From Heliomicrobium modesticaldum Ice1 (GTDB taxonomy: Bacteria; Bacillota; Desulfitobacteriia; Heliobacteriales; Heliobacteriaceae), in NCBI RefSeq assembly GCF_000019165.1, contig NC_010337.2, positions 2,194,501-2,258,500 on the forward strand: a stretch of DNA of 64,000 nucleotides, given 5' to 3'. Below are positions 9,207 to 19,442 of the stretch, piece after piece. The first letter of the stretch is position 1, and each line of letters opens with the position of its first letter. The position numbers and the translations under genes are program-made. A model generated the notes under the pieces. The model was not told the origin of the DNA and did not search any database. It worked only from the letters and a program-made list of their open reading frames with translations.

Positions 9207-10880
9207 TTGCTCGCCCGCGTCCATAGCGTTGTATTAGAAGGACTGAACGCGCAGCCGATTGAAGTGGAGGTCGATGTGGCCAATGGTCTTCCGGCCTTCG
9301 ACCTTGTCGGTTTGCCTGCTACGGCTGTGCGGGAGGCCCGAGAGAGGGTTCGATCAGCCTTACGCAACAGCGGTTTCGAGTTTCCTTTGCGACGGATCAC
9401 TGTCAACCTAGCGCCTGCTGATGTGCGCAAGGATGGTTCGGGACTCGATGTACCTATTGCCATTGGGATTCTGGCGGCGACCGGCCAAATCGATGCAAGT
9501 CGTCTTCGGGACTGGTTTCTCGTGGGGGAATTGGCCCTCGATGGCGCCATTCGACCTGTGAGCGGCGTACTGGCCATGGCATGGGGACTGGCTCGAACCT
9601 GGCAGAGGAGATTGGAAGGTATAGAAGGAGATATATGTAAAGAAAGCCTCCATAAAACAAAGGTGCGCGGCGGCGCTACATTGATGAAGTTGCTTGTGCC
9701 CGAAGCCAATCTTGCCGAGGCTTCTCGGGTCAACGGGATCGAGGCTGTTGGTGCCGCTCTATTAAAAACTGCTGTAGAATGCCTGATAGGCCAATCACCT
9801 ACCTTTTCTCCCGTTGCTTCTCAGAAAAGACAAGTGAGAAAGGCTCTCTATTCACGGGCATCAGCCAACACTGTGGGACTGTTCCCCTCGGGCATACCTG
9901 ACTTGGCCGCTGTACGCGGCCAAACTGTCGCCAAGCGAGCACTGGAGATCGCCGCTGCCGGCGGGCACAATCTGGTCCTCATCGGACCGCCCGGAACGGG
10001 GAAAACGATGTTAGCCCGTTGCCTGCCCGGGATCCTTCCGCCGATGACCGACGAGGAAGCGATGGAAACGACAATGATTTACTCCGTCGCCGGCGCTTTG
10101 CCGGAAGGCGTCGGATGGGTGGACAGCCGGCCTTTTCGGACACCCCACCATTACACGACAATGGCGGCCCTTGTCGGCGGAGGGCGTCCGCCTCGACCCG
10201 GCGAGATCAGCCTGGCCCACAACGGTGTTCTGTTTATGGACGAGTGGCCTGAATTTTCACGGGAGGCACTGGAGGCGATGCGCCAGCCTTTAGAAGACGG
10301 GCAGGTCACTATCGCCCGACAAGGCGGCGCCGTCACCTTCCCTGCCCGTTTCATGTTGCTGACAGCCATGAATCCCTGTCCCTGCGGCCATCTCGGCGAT
10401 CCCGAGAAGGAGTGCCTCTGCTCTCCTGTCTCAGTAGAGCGTTATCGCAACCGGATTTCAGGACCCCTGTGGGACCGGATGGACCTGCAGGTGGCGGTGA
10501 CCCGTCCCACCTATAAGGAACTCGTCGATGCTACGACAGGGCCTCTAGCGGGAGAGGAGAGTTCGGAGACCGTCTTAAACCGGGTGATCGAGGCCCGGAA
10601 GCGGCAGTGGCATCGCAACCGAGCGCTAACACAGCGTCTGCCGCTGTTACAGAATCAACCAGCCGTCTGCAATGCCCACTTGGATGCTGAATCGTTAAAA
10701 AAAGTTGCGGAACTTGACAGCGAAAGCGAGACTTTGTTATCGCAAGCCTACCGGCGTCTTGGACTGAGCGGCCGGGGGTTGCATCGCATCTTGAAGGTTG
10801 CTCGGACTATAGCTGATTTAGACGGCGCTGAGAGAATCGGCCGGATCCACTTGGCGGAGGCGTTGCGTTTTCGGTTGTAA
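9207..10880 (+). CDS. comM: YifB/ComM family Mg-chelatase-like AAA+ ATPase
   Basis: 557 residues from TTG 9207, eight bases or less behind GGAGG. Domains: N-terminal ChlI/Lon-protease-like domain with the family opening LARVHS and the GLPAFDLVGLP motif, then the AAA+ ATPase with Walker A GPPGTGKTM near residue 260, the FMDEWPEF Walker B region and the NPCPCG motif, and a C-terminal helical Mg_chelatase_C domain. ComM is a hexameric branch-migration helicase for natural transformation in Vibrio. The protein is about 50 residues longer than usual; an extra segment near residues 130-160 (about 9595-9690) interrupts the expected join between the N-terminal domain repeats and is more AT-rich than its surroundings. 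Confidence 0.93.
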   Translation: MLARVHSVVLEGLNAQPIEVEVDVANGLPAFDLVGLPATAVREARERVRSALRNSGFEFPLRRITVNLAPADVRKDGSGLDVPIAIGILAATGQIDASRLRDWFLVGELALDGAIRPVSGVLAMAWGLARTWQRRLEGIEGDICKESLHKTKVRGGATLMKLLVPEANLAEASRVNGIEAVGAALLKTAVECLIGQSPTFSPVASQKRQVRKALYSRASANTVGLFPSGIPDLAAVRGQTVAKRALEIAAAGGHNLVLIGPPGTGKTMLARCLPGILPPMTDEEAMETTMIYSVAGALPEGVGWVDSRPFRTPHHYTTMAALVGGGRPPRPGEISLAHNGVLFMDEWPEFSREALEAMRQPLEDGQVTIARQGGAVTFPARFMLLTAMNPCPCGHLGDPEKECLCSPVSVERYRNRISGPLWDRMDLQVAVTRPTYKELVDATTGPLAGEESSETVLNRVIEARKRQWHRNRALTQRLPLLQNQPAVCNAHLDAESLKKVAELDSESETLLSQAYRRLGLSGRGLHRILKVARTIADLDGAERIGRIHLAEALRFRL

Positions 10881-11005
10881 GGGATCGAAGAAAGGAACAG
10901 TTGCTGCCTTACAAATAAAGAACAAATTCAGAACTTTTTGCAGGATTTAACCATTATTTCGTCAAAATACGTCATCGAAGCAAAGAATGGTGGGGTGATT
11001 CGGGA

Positions 11006-11314
11006 GTGGAAGAAAAAAAGCTGGGCAATGCCGCTTCAGGAGCCGTTACATTGCTTGAACTGAGAAATCAGGTATCTAGAGACGCCGAGTTGGCTCCGCT
11101 TTATGCCGATGCATTGCTTACCAAGAAGCAGCAACAGCGCTAGGCCTTGCGGGATGTCGCCGTTGCTGCTGCCAAGTTGGCCATGGATGTTCCCGAAAGC
11201 AAGGGTCAGTTTGTAACGATAAATATGCTCGATCTGCAGCGCTTGTGTGAGTCGCTCTTCGCTCTTAATCAGATTGATGAGGAATTGAACGCTGTCGGTG
11301 AAATGGAAGATTAG
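11006..11314 (+). pseudogene. Small ORF interrupted by one in-frame TAG (unknown function)
   Basis: From GTG 11006, behind GGGGTG at 10992-10997, a frame of 45 codons reaches TAG at 11141-11143 and continues without further stop for 56 codons to TAG at 11312-11314. The upstream half reads like a helical, Leu/Ala/Gln-rich segment ending in KKQQQR; the downstream half (ALRDVAVAAAKLA, then MLDLQRLCESLF) has the same amphipathic character and an acidic end. A rho-independent terminator follows 10 bases later, which supports one transcription unit. The simplest reading is a nonsense mutation, perhaps CAG to TAG after QQQR. Readthrough, or a second protein starting at ATG 11183, is possible. I do not recognise the family. 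Confidence 0.5.
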
Positions 11315-11323
11315 GCGGAATCA

Positions 11324-11358
11324 ACCCCTCTGCCCAAAGCGGTAAGGAGGGGTTTTTT
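11324..11358 (+). terminator. Rho-independent terminator after the small interrupted ORF
   Basis: ACCCCTC (11324-11330) pairs with GAGGGGT (11347-11353), followed by a run of T residues. The loop is 16 bases. It ends transcription of the 11006-11314 unit before the dprA promoter region. Confidence 0.8.
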
Positions 11359-11639
11359 CTTGACGAATTTTCCTACATTCTGTTGGAAAATGTGTCACCA
11401 GGACAAAAAGGAATTCTATCTTCATAGTCGAATAAGTAGGCGATTTCATTGCCTCTTAAAGACCCTACCCTCACCCGATATGTATCGTCGCCACAACAAG
11501 TTGTGAAGATGACCACAATTTTTCGGGCCTTTGCTTGACAGGGATTGGATAACCCGTTACTGTAGATATCGTTCGATGGTACGATTATCCAGACAGGTCA
11601 GGGAAGCAGGGCGCCGGTGATAGAGAGGGGACGAGACCT
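11359..11639 (+). promoter_or_regulatory. dprA upstream region with candidate promoter and operator-like palindrome
   Basis: A non-coding stretch. TTGACA at 11535-11540 is a perfect -35 hexamer; TACTGT at 11558-11563 is a weak -10 at 17-base spacing. Upstream lie an inverted repeat CACAAC-aa-GTTGTG at 11492-11505 and a looser one, ATTTTCC at 11367-11373 with GGAAAAT at 11485-11391 region (arms 11367-11373 and 11385-11391). Either could be an operator, but no regulator is identified. No coding potential is seen. Confidence 0.4.
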
Positions 11640-12776
11640 ATGACCCACCCTCCGGCTTTATCAGAGCGGGATAGTTGGATTGCGCTGTCCGCGCTGCCCG
11701 GTATCGGACCTCGGCGGTTTTATGCCCTCTTAGGGCATTTTGGCACGGCCCGCAACGCTTGGCTGGCCGCAGATGAGCGCTGGGACGGTGTGGCCGGTCT
11801 AAGCCGGCAGGGTTGGGAGCGAACGTTGCAGGCGAGGCGGCGCGCCGATCGGGTGACTGTGCTGTTGCGCCGCCTTACCCAGGGTGATATTGCCGCCGTC
11901 CTCCTTATCGATGAACAATATCCCGCGCTCTTGCGCAGTATTCCCGACCCACCGCCTGTACTGTATGTGCGAGGAAAGCTCACGGCCGAAGATGAATCAG
12001 CCTTCGCCATCGTAGGCACTCGCAAGCCCTCTGCATACGGCGTGAAAGCCTGCGCTGCCATTGCCAGGGACCTGGCGCAACATGGACGAACGGTCGTCAG
12101 CGGCATGGCCCGCGGCATCGACGGGATCGCCCATCAAAGCGCCCTGGAGGCGGGAGGACGAACGATTGCCGTCTTGGCCGGAGGCGTCGACGTCATCTAT
12201 CCGCCGGAACATGGCAAATTGGCCAGCCGTATCGTGGAACAGGGCGCATTGGTGAGCGAATACCCGCCGGGGAAGCGTCCCGAACCGGGTACTTTTCCGG
12301 TGCGCAACCGGATTATTTCAGGGCTCTCGAACGGTGTCATCGTCGTCGAGGCGGGGGAGAAATCAGGTGCGTTGATCACCGCCGATCAGGCTTTGGAGCA
12401 GGGGCGCGATGTCTTTGCTGTGCCGGGGCCGATCACACTGCCACAGAGCATAGGGACGAACCGGTTGATCCAGCAGGGCGCCAAGTTGGTCATCACCGTC
12501 GAAGACATCCTCGATGAGGTCCAACGTCAACTGACCCTGCCCTTATCCGCGCCTGCACACTCTTCCGACGAACAACTTTCGGAGAATCGGCTTTCATCTG
12601 ATCAGTCCGAGGCGGAGCGCCGGATTCTGGAAATCCTTGACTGGGAGCCGAGAAGCGCTGATGAGTTGGCCGCCCGGTTGGGTCTTTCTGGGTCGGAGGT
12701 GGCTGCGGCCTTGACACTGCTGGAATTGAAGGGGCGCGTTCAAATGGAGCGGGGCGGCGGTTTTGTCGCCGTCTAG
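11640..12776 (+). CDS. dprA: DNA-processing protein DprA (Smf)
   Basis: 378 residues. N-terminal helix-hairpin-helix/SAM-like region (SALPGIGPRRFYALL), a central Rossmann-like DNA-binding domain (AIVGTRKPSAYG, VSGMARGIDGIAHQSAL, LAGGVDVIYPPEH, SEYPPG) and a C-terminal winged-helix domain (RILEILDWEPRSADELAARLGL). DprA protects incoming single-stranded DNA and loads RecA during transformation. Together with comM it suggests competence or general recombination functions. The position directly before topA matches B. subtilis smf-topA. Confidence 0.96.
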   Translation: MTHPPALSERDSWIALSALPGIGPRRFYALLGHFGTARNAWLAADERWDGVAGLSRQGWERTLQARRRADRVTVLLRRLTQGDIAAVLLIDEQYPALLRSIPDPPPVLYVRGKLTAEDESAFAIVGTRKPSAYGVKACAAIARDLAQHGRTVVSGMARGIDGIAHQSALEAGGRTIAVLAGGVDVIYPPEHGKLASRIVEQGALVSEYPPGKRPEPGTFPVRNRIISGLSNGVIVVEAGEKSGALITADQALEQGRDVFAVPGPITLPQSIGTNRLIQQGAKLVITVEDILDEVQRQLTLPLSAPAHSSDEQLSENRLSSDQSEAERRILEILDWEPRSADELAARLGLSGSEVAAALTLLELKGRVQMERGGGFVAV

Positions 12777-12792
12777 GTTATAATAGTATAAA
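12763..12792 (+). promoter_or_regulatory. Candidate sigma-A promoter for topA
   Basis: TTGTCG at 12763-12768, an 18-base spacer and TATAAA at 12787-12792. The -35 lies in the last codons of dprA. A second -10-like TATAAT at 12779-12784 has no fitting -35. Confidence 0.4.
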
Positions 12793-12845
12793 TGGATCCC
12801 GTCAGTATGGAATAGGTCATTATTGATAGATAAGAGGTGACCTGG

Positions 12846-15026
12846 TTGTCCAATAAGGTGCTTGTCATCGTCGAATCGCCTGCCAAAGCGAAAACCATCG
12901 GCAAGTTTCTCGGTCGCCGCTACCAGGTGAAGGCCTCCATGGGCCATGTGCGCGATTTGCCCAAAAGCCAATTTGGCGTCGATGTAGACGGGGGCTTTAA
13001 CCCCAAGTACATCACCATCCGGGGCAAAGGAGAACTGTTGAAAGAACTCCGGACAGCCGCTAAAAAGTCGGACCAGATCCTGCTCGGGCCTGACCCTGAT
13101 CGGGAGGGAGAGGCCATTGCCTGGCACCTGGCGCAGGTCCTTGGTGTTGATGAACATACACCCTGCCGCATTGAATTCAATGAGATCACCAAGTCGGCGA
13201 TACAAAAGGCCGTCAAAAAACCGCGGCCCATCGATACGAACCGCGTTGAGGCCCAACAGGCCCGCCGCATCCTCGATCGGCTTGTCGGTTACAACCTCAG
13301 CCCGCTTCTTTGGCGCAAAATCCGCAAAGGCCTCTCCGCCGGGCGAGTGCAGTCGGTGGCGGTGCGGTTGATCAGCGATAGGGAAGAGGAGATCAACGAT
13401 TTCACGCCTGACGAGTACTGGTCCCTGACGGCGGAGTTGAAAGCCGTCAAGGGGAACCTGCAGGCGCGGCTCGTCCGGCAGGATGAGAACAAGTTGGAGA
13501 TCAAGAGCCGCGAAGAGATGGACCGGATCCTGGGGGAACTGGCCGGGCAGGTCTTTGCCGTCAGCGAGGTTAAGCGGAAGGAAAAGCGCCGCAACCCGTC
13601 GCCACCTTTCACCACCAGTTCCTTGCAGCAAGAGGCCTATCGCAAACTCGGTTTTACGGCCCGCAAGACCATGATGATTGCTCAGCAGTTGTATGAAGGT
13701 CTTGACCTGGGCAAAGAGGGCACCGTCGGTCTTGTCACCTATATCCGCACCGATTCGGTGCGCGTTTCCGACGGCGCCGTCGAAGAGGTCCGCCAGCACA
13801 TCCAGACCCGTTTCGGCTCCGATTACCTGCCTGCAGAGCCGCGCGTCTACGAAAACAAGGGCAAAATCCAAAACGCTCACGAGGCGATCCGGCCTACCTC
13901 AGTGACGCGCGAACCGGAGACGTTGAAAGCAGTCGTGACCAACGACCAGTATAAATTATACAAATTGATTTATGAACGTTTTATTTCCAGCCAGATGAGT
14001 TCTGCCATTATGGATACGACGACGATCGAGATCAAGGCGGGAGCCTTCGGTTTCCGCGCTTCCGGCGCGGTGCTCAAGTTCCCCGGCTTCATGAAGGTCT
14101 ATATCGAGGGGCGAGATGACGACAGCAAGGAAGAGGAAGGCCTCCTCCCCGAGGTGAGCGTCGACGAGAAACTGGACCTGCAGAAGCTTGAGCCGAAGCA
14201 GCATTTCACTCAGCCGCCGCCGCGCTACAGCGAAGCGACCCTCGTCCGTGCGCTAGAGGAACGAGGGATTGGGCGTCCCTCCACCTATGCGCCGATCATC
14301 GAGACCATCGTCGCCCGCGGTTATGTGGTTCGTGAGGATAAGCAGTTTTACTTGACCGAACTGGGCGAGGTCGTCGTCGATCTATTGAAGGAACATTTCC
14401 CCGACATTATTGATGTCGAGTTTACGGCTGACATGGAAGCGAAGCTGGACGCCATCGAGGAAGGTGCCGCTGATTGGAGGCGCATCCTCCGTGATTTTTA
14501 TGAACCTTTCCGAGAGACCCTGGAGGAAGCCGAAGAAAAGATCGGCGAGATCGAGATCGCCGATGAGGTGACCGACCAACGGTGCGAAGTCTGCGGCGCC
14601 AACCTGGTCATCAAACAGGGGCGGTTTGGCCGCTTCTTGGCATGCCCCCGTTTTCCCGAATGCCGGTTCACCAAGCCGTTGCTGGAGGAAATCGGTGTGC
14701 CCTGTCCCAAATGTGACGGTCATGTCGTCATCCGGCGAACGAAAAAAGGTCGCAAATTTTTCGGTTGCGCCAACTATCCTGAATGTGATTACGTCTCCTG
14801 GGAGCGGCCGACCAATGTGCCCTGTCCCCTCTGTGACAAACCGCTGGTGCAAAAGGAGTCCAAAAAGTTGGGGACCCGCCGCGTCTGCATCACCGAAGGA
14901 TGCGGCTATGAAGAGGCGGTTTCTGATGGAGAGAAGGGAGCTTCGACTGGATGGCCAGTCGGGGATCCCAGAGCACAAGGGGGACCTGGTGAACGGCGTG
15001 AACTCGCTGAACCTGGTGTGCCGTAA
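12846..15026 (+). CDS. topA: DNA topoisomerase I (type IA)
   Basis: 726 residues starting at TTG 12846, five bases after GAGGTGA; the in-frame GTG at 12837 overlaps that ribosome binding site. The protein opens with the Toprim domain (VIVESPAKAKTIGKFL, then the GPDPDREGEAIAWH metal-binding motif), continues with the cleavage domain containing the active-site tyrosine in TYIRTDS, and ends with three C-terminal zinc-ribbon repeats of CxxC...C type. It relaxes negative supercoils. Length and domain order are normal for Firmicutes TopA. Confidence 0.97.
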   Translation: MSNKVLVIVESPAKAKTIGKFLGRRYQVKASMGHVRDLPKSQFGVDVDGGFNPKYITIRGKGELLKELRTAAKKSDQILLGPDPDREGEAIAWHLAQVLGVDEHTPCRIEFNEITKSAIQKAVKKPRPIDTNRVEAQQARRILDRLVGYNLSPLLWRKIRKGLSAGRVQSVAVRLISDREEEINDFTPDEYWSLTAELKAVKGNLQARLVRQDENKLEIKSREEMDRILGELAGQVFAVSEVKRKEKRRNPSPPFTTSSLQQEAYRKLGFTARKTMMIAQQLYEGLDLGKEGTVGLVTYIRTDSVRVSDGAVEEVRQHIQTRFGSDYLPAEPRVYENKGKIQNAHEAIRPTSVTREPETLKAVVTNDQYKLYKLIYERFISSQMSSAIMDTTTIEIKAGAFGFRASGAVLKFPGFMKVYIEGRDDDSKEEEGLLPEVSVDEKLDLQKLEPKQHFTQPPPRYSEATLVRALEERGIGRPSTYAPIIETIVARGYVVREDKQFYLTELGEVVVDLLKEHFPDIIDVEFTADMEAKLDAIEEGAADWRRILRDFYEPFRETLEEAEEKIGEIEIADEVTDQRCEVCGANLVIKQGRFGRFLACPRFPECRFTKPLLEEIGVPCPKCDGHVVIRRTKKGRKFFGCANYPECDYVSWERPTNVPCPLCDKPLVQKESKKLGTRRVCITEGCGYEEAVSDGEKGASTGWPVGDPRAQGGPGERRELAEPGVP

Positions 15027-15078
15027 CGAACGGAATCATCTATAAGCAGAAAATCGCAGAAGAACAGGTGACGATAGA

Positions 15079-16398
15079 TTGACAGTGACGATCATCGGGG
15101 CGGGGCTTGCCGGTGCGGAAGCGGCTTGGCAGATTGTCCGGCAGGGAGTGCCCGTCCAGCTCTTCGAGATGCGTCCCACCGAGATGACGCCGGCCCACAA
15201 GACAGGCAATTTTGCCGAACTGGTCTGTTCGAACTCCTTGCGCGGGGCCGCCCTGGAGAACGCCGTCGGTCTTTTGAAGGAAGAGATGCGCCGGCTCGGT
15301 TCGCTGATCATGGAAGCCGCCGATGCCCATGCGGTGCCTGCCGGCGGGGCGTTGGCCGTCGATCGGGAAGGCTTTTCCGCCTGTATCACGGAAAAGTTGG
15401 TCAACCATCCCCGGATCACCTTGTGCCGGGAGGAGATCCGGGAAATCCCCGCTGCCCGACCCCTGATCATCGCGTCAGGCCCTTTGACCTCACCGGCCCT
15501 GTCTCGAGCCATCCAGGGTCTCACCGGTGAGGACTATTTCTACTTTTACGACGCCGCCGCGCCCATCGTCTATGCCGAATCGGTCGATCTGTCGGTGGCT
15601 TTCTGGGCCTCCCGCTACGACAAAGGCGACGCCGATTACCTCAATTGTCCCATGGACGAGAGTGAGTATGATCGGTTCTACGAAGCCCTCGTAACGGCTG
15701 AAGCCCATCCCCTGAAAGAGTTTGAAAAAGAGATCTACTTTGAGGGTTGCATGCCTGTCGAAGTGATGGCCAAAAGGGGAAAACAGACCCTCCTTTTCGG
15801 CCCCCTCAAACCGGTCGGGCTGATCGATCCGCGGACAGGCAGGCGCCCTTTTGCCGTCGTCCAGCTGCGCAAAGAGAACCGGCAAGGGTCCATGTATAAT
15901 CTGGTCGGTTTTCAGACCCATCTTAAGTGGCCCGAACAGAAACGGGTCTTTCGCATGATCCCCGGTTTAGAGCAGGCGGAGTTCGTCCGCTATGGCGTCA
16001 TGCACCGCAACACCTTCATCAACAGCCCCACGCTCTTGTTGCCGACGTACCAACTCCGCAAGGATCCGTCTGTATTTTTCGCCGGCCAGATCACCGGGGT
16101 GGAAGGGTATGTCGAATCAGCCGCTGCCGGTCTTGTGGCGGGATTGAATGCCGCCCGCCTCGTCCAGGGACGGAGTCCGCTCCGATTCCCGCCGGAAACG
16201 GCCATCGGCGCGTTGCCGGCTTACATCACCACTGCCGAGGCGAAGCACTTTCAGCCGATGAACGTCACCTACGGACTTTTTCCTCCGTTGGTGGAAAAAG
16301 TGAAAGGCAAAAGGCCTCGCCAGCAGGCCCACGCCCGCCGGGCGCTCGAGTCGTTGGAGCGGTTTATGGCAGAAAACCTTATTGTAAAGGAAATATAA
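15079..16398 (+). CDS. trmFO: tRNA m5U54 methyltransferase, FAD/folate-dependent
   Basis: 439 residues from TTG 15079 (AGGTG at 15066-15070). The N-terminal [11 protein letters not shown] dinucleotide-binding motif holds FAD, and the conserved CSNSLRG and [11 protein letters not shown] stretches identify TrmFO (formerly Gid) rather than GidA/MnmG. The enzyme methylates U54 in the T-loop of tRNA using methylene-tetrahydrofolate. The topA-trmFO-xerC order is shared with B. subtilis (topA-gid-codV). Confidence 0.96.
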   Translation: MTVTIIGAGLAGAEAAWQIVRQGVPVQLFEMRPTEMTPAHKTGNFAELVCSNSLRGAALENAVGLLKEEMRRLGSLIMEAADAHAVPAGGALAVDREGFSACITEKLVNHPRITLCREEIREIPAARPLIIASGPLTSPALSRAIQGLTGEDYFYFYDAAAPIVYAESVDLSVAFWASRYDKGDADYLNCPMDESEYDRFYEALVTAEAHPLKEFEKEIYFEGCMPVEVMAKRGKQTLLFGPLKPVGLIDPRTGRRPFAVVQLRKENRQGSMYNLVGFQTHLKWPEQKRVFRMIPGLEQAEFVRYGVMHRNTFINSPTLLLPTYQLRKDPSVFFAGQITGVEGYVESAAAGLVAGLNAARLVQGRSPLRFPPETAIGALPAYITTAEAKHFQPMNVTYGLFPPLVEKVKGKRPRQQAHARRALESLERFMAENLIVKEI

Positions 16399-16435
16399 AA
16401 AGGCTGGCAAAAGCAGTGAAAAGTCAGGTGAGATC

Positions 16436-17458
16436 ATGGGCGAAGAAAAGTGCGGGAAGGTCTCTGAGAAGGTGAATCAGAAGGAGGAGCAGAGTGATGC
16501 AGGGAACGTGAACCCTCCTGTCGCGCAAAACACCCAGGCGCCGACCGCTGAGTGGGACTGTTGGATCGATCGCTACCTGCGCTACCTTGCCGCCGAAGGC
16601 AATCACGCCATCCACACCCGCAGCGCCTATGCCAGCGACCTGGCGCAACTGATCGAGCTGCTGGAACAGACCGACTCCGGTGTGCCTCGTCTCCCTGAAG
16701 TGTCCGCTGATCGCCTGCGCCTGTGCATTACCCGCCTCTATGCCGTCGGGATGGAGCGATCGTCGCTGGCGCGAAAGCTGGCCGCCTGGCGTGGTTTTTT
16801 TCGTTACCTGGTACGGGAGGGCCAACTGACCAGTCACCCCATGAAACGGCTTAAGTCGCCTAAGCTGGGCAGGCCGCTCCCTAAGACGCTGAGCGAATCA
16901 GAGGTTTCATGCCTCCTCTCGGCTGCCGAGAGAAGAGGCGATGAACCGCTGGCATTGCGCAACCTGGCCATGGTGGAACTGTTTTACGCCTCCGGTTTGC
17001 GGGTAGCGGAACTGTGCGGGCTCGATCTGGGCAGCGTCGACGCAGGCCTGGGCTATGTTCGCGTCCTTGGCAAGGGCGGAAAAGAACGGATCGTGCCTGT
17101 GGGAGAACAGGCGCTGGAGGCGATCAGTCGCTACCTGAAGCAGGGACGGCCTGCGTTGGCGCGGCGGCAGCGTGAGGTGTCGCCGGCTCTCTTTTTAAAC
17201 CACCGGGGACGGCGACTCAGTGTGCGCGGCGCCCAGGACATCCTCTCCCGGATCGCCGACGGCGCCGCACTAGAGCGTGGGATCAGCCCCCATACGCTGC
17301 GCCACACCTTTGCCACCCATCTCCTCGACGGTGGCGCCGACCTTCGTTCGGTGCAAGAGATGCTTGGCCATGCCAAACTATCGACTACCCAAATATATAC
17401 CCATGTATCGGCCGAACGGCTGAAAGAGATATACCACAAAACCCATCCGCGGGCATAA
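16436..17458 (+). CDS. xerC: Tyrosine recombinase XerC
   Basis: 340 residues. N-terminal SAM-like core-binding domain followed by the catalytic domain with the conserved residues in ASGLRVAEL (R), [10 protein letters not shown] (K), [10 protein letters not shown] (H, R), [12 protein letters not shown] with H and the nucleophilic tyrosine in IYTHV. It resolves chromosome dimers at dif with XerD or alone. A charged, Gln/Glu-rich N-terminal extension of about 35 residues precedes the usual start; ATG 16436 has a good AGGTGAG site, so the extension looks real. Position equals B. subtilis codV. Confidence 0.93.
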   Translation: MGEEKCGKVSEKVNQKEEQSDAGNVNPPVAQNTQAPTAEWDCWIDRYLRYLAAEGNHAIHTRSAYASDLAQLIELLEQTDSGVPRLPEVSADRLRLCITRLYAVGMERSSLARKLAAWRGFFRYLVREGQLTSHPMKRLKSPKLGRPLPKTLSESEVSCLLSAAERRGDEPLALRNLAMVELFYASGLRVAELCGLDLGSVDAGLGYVRVLGKGGKERIVPVGEQALEAISRYLKQGRPALARRQREVSPALFLNHRGRRLSVRGAQDILSRIADGAALERGISPHTLRHTFATHLLDGGADLRSVQEMLGHAKLSTTQIYTHVSAERLKEIYHKTHPRA

Positions 17459-17492
17459 GATCAATCGCGAGGTTAGAGAGGAGATGGGCCTG

Positions 17493-18044
17493 ATGAAGAT
17501 GATGGGAACGACGATCGTGGCGGTGAAACGGGGAACCCAAGTGGCTGTTGCCGGTGACGGGCAGATCACCTTCGGCGATCGGACGATCATGAAAGCGACC
17601 GCCAAGAAGGTTCGTCGCCTCTACCAGGGGAAGGTCATCGCCGGCATCGCCGGCTCTGTCGCCGACGCCCTGACGTTACTAGACAAGTTGGAAAATAAAA
17701 TCCAGGAGTTTCGCGGCAACCTGCTTCGCGCTTCCGTCGACCTGGCCAAGGAGTGGCGCACAGACCGATTCCTGCGCCGCCTGGAGGCGATGATTATCGC
17801 CGCTGACGCCGACCACCTGCTGGTCATCTCCGGCAATGGCGAGGTGATCGAACCGGATGACGGCGTCGTGGCCATCGGTTCCGGCGGACCTTACGCCCTG
17901 GCGGCGGCGCGTGCTCTGGCTCGCCATTCCGACCTGGCGCCGGGAGAGATCGCCCGGCAGGCGCTTGTCGTCGCTTCGGAGATCTGCGTCTTTACCAATG
18001 ACCGGATCACCTTGGAAGAGATTGAAGGGACGGGTGAGAGATGA
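17493..18044 (+). CDS. hslV: ATP-dependent protease subunit HslV (ClpQ)
   Basis: 183 residues. The proteolytic threonine is in TTIVAVKRG, reached after removal of a short N-terminal leader. The family motifs [29 protein letters not shown] and AIGSGGPYA are all present. ATG 17493 is chosen because AGGAG at 17479-17483 lies nine bases before it; ATG 17484 would abut the ribosome binding site. HslV forms the two-ring peptidase core of HslUV. It keeps a threonine nucleophile, unlike the N-terminal serine of B. subtilis CodW. The stop overlaps the hslU start by 4 bases. Confidence 0.96.
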   Translation: MKMMGTTIVAVKRGTQVAVAGDGQITFGDRTIMKATAKKVRRLYQGKVIAGIAGSVADALTLLDKLENKIQEFRGNLLRASVDLAKEWRTDRFLRRLEAMIIAADADHLLVISGNGEVIEPDDGVVAIGSGGPYALAAARALARHSDLAPGEIARQALVVASEICVFTNDRITLEEIEGTGER

Positions 18045-19435
18045 CCGCCGTCAACCTGACACCGAAACAGATCGTTGAGGAACTGGACCGCCATATCGTC
18101 GGCCAGCAGGCCGCCAAGAAAGCTGTAGCCATCGCGCTGCGCAATCGTTACCGCCGGCAGTTGCTGCCGGAAAACCTGCGCGATGAAGTGACCCCTAAAA
18201 ACATCCTCATGATCGGGCCGACCGGCGTCGGCAAGACGGAGATCGCACGCCGCCTGGCCCGCCTCGTGCAGGCACCCTTCGTCAAAGTGGAAGCGACAAA
18301 ATTTACAGAGGTCGGATATGTTGGTCGCGATGTGGAGTCGATGGTCCGCGACCTGGTAGAGACGGCCATCCGCATGGTCAAAGCGGAACGGATGGAAGAG
18401 GTTAAAACCCGGGCGGACCGTGAAGCGGAAGAACGCCTTGTCGAACTCCTTGTCCCGCAACCGAAGGCCCCTAAAAACATGGCCAATCCCCTCGAAATGC
18501 TGTTCGGTGGCGGACAAACAAACCAGCCGTCTCCCTCTTCCGATGATCCGGGATTGCGGGAAAAACGGGCCATCATCCGCCAAAAGCTCAAACGTCTGGA
18601 ATTGGAAGACGACTGGATTGAGATTGAAGTCGACGATAACGCCATGCCGCTCGGCGATATCTTCGTTGGCTCTGGGCTGGATGAGATGGGCGCCAACATC
18701 CAGAATATGCTGGGCCAGATCCTCCCTCGTGGCAGGAAGAAACGGCGCGTCACCGTCCGTGAAGCTCGCCGAATCCTGGCGATCCAGGAGGCGCAGAAGT
18801 TGATCGACATGGACGCCGTCACCCGTGAGGCCCTTGAGCGGGCCGAACAGTCCGGGATCATCTTCCTCGACGAGATCGACAAGATCGCATCGAGGGAAGG
18901 GGGGCAGGGACCCGATGTCTCCCGCGGCGGTGTGCAGCGCGATATCCTGCCCATCGTCGAAGGCTCCACCGTGATGACCAAATACGGTCCTGTCAAGACG
19001 GACCATGTCCTGTTCATCGCTGCCGGCGCTTTCCATGTGAGCAAGCCCTCCGACCTGATCCCAGAGTTGCAGGGAAGATTTCCCCTGCGCGTCGAGCTGG
19101 AGGCGCTCAGCCGTCAGGACTTTCAGCGCATCCTCACAGAGCCGGAGGGTTCGTTGCTCAAACAGTACGTGGCGCTCCTTTCGACAGAAGCAGTAGAACT
19201 GGTTTTCAAGGAGGAAGCGCTGGAAGCGATCGCCGCCATCGCCTATCGTGTCAATACCCAGACAGAGAACATCGGTGCCCGCCGTTTGCACACCATCTTG
19301 GAGAAAGTCCTGGAGGATGTCTCCTTCGACGCCCCTGATCTTCTCGACAAAAAAGTAGTCATCGATAAGGAATATGTGGAATCCCGTCTGGAAGGAATCT
19401 TGCAGCGTGAAGATTTAAGTAGATATATTTTGTGA
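18041..19435 (+). CDS. hslU: ATP-dependent protease ATPase subunit HslU (ClpY)
   Basis: 464 residues of an AAA+ unfoldase. Walker [10 protein letters not shown] at about 59-67, an inserted I-domain rich in charged residues (about 110-240), Walker [12 protein letters not shown], and the C-terminal tail LSRYIL that docks into HslV. Pore motif GYVGRDVE is visible near residue 91. Translationally coupled to hslV. Confidence 0.97.
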   Translation: MTAVNLTPKQIVEELDRHIVGQQAAKKAVAIALRNRYRRQLLPENLRDEVTPKNILMIGPTGVGKTEIARRLARLVQAPFVKVEATKFTEVGYVGRDVESMVRDLVETAIRMVKAERMEEVKTRADREAEERLVELLVPQPKAPKNMANPLEMLFGGGQTNQPSPSSDDPGLREKRAIIRQKLKRLELEDDWIEIEVDDNAMPLGDIFVGSGLDEMGANIQNMLGQILPRGRKKRRVTVREARRILAIQEAQKLIDMDAVTREALERAEQSGIIFLDEIDKIASREGGQGPDVSRGGVQRDILPIVEGSTVMTKYGPVKTDHVLFIAAGAFHVSKPSDLIPELQGRFPLRVELEALSRQDFQRILTEPEGSLLKQYVALLSTEAVELVFKEEALEAIAAIAYRVNTQTENIGARRLHTILEKVLEDVSFDAPDLLDKKVVIDKEYVESRLEGILQREDLSRYIL

Positions 19436-19442
19436 AAAGCGT

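Noticed and set aside
11141-11143. TAG as a pyrrolysine codon
   Set aside because: No methylamine methyltransferase or pyl gene is visible and a single nonsense change explains it more simply; kept only as an alternative to test.
17891-19291. A 466-codon minus-strand open frame opposite hslV/hslU
   Set aside because: Shadow of hslU caused by codon bias; no ribosome binding site or family motif, and the plus-strand gene is unequivocal.
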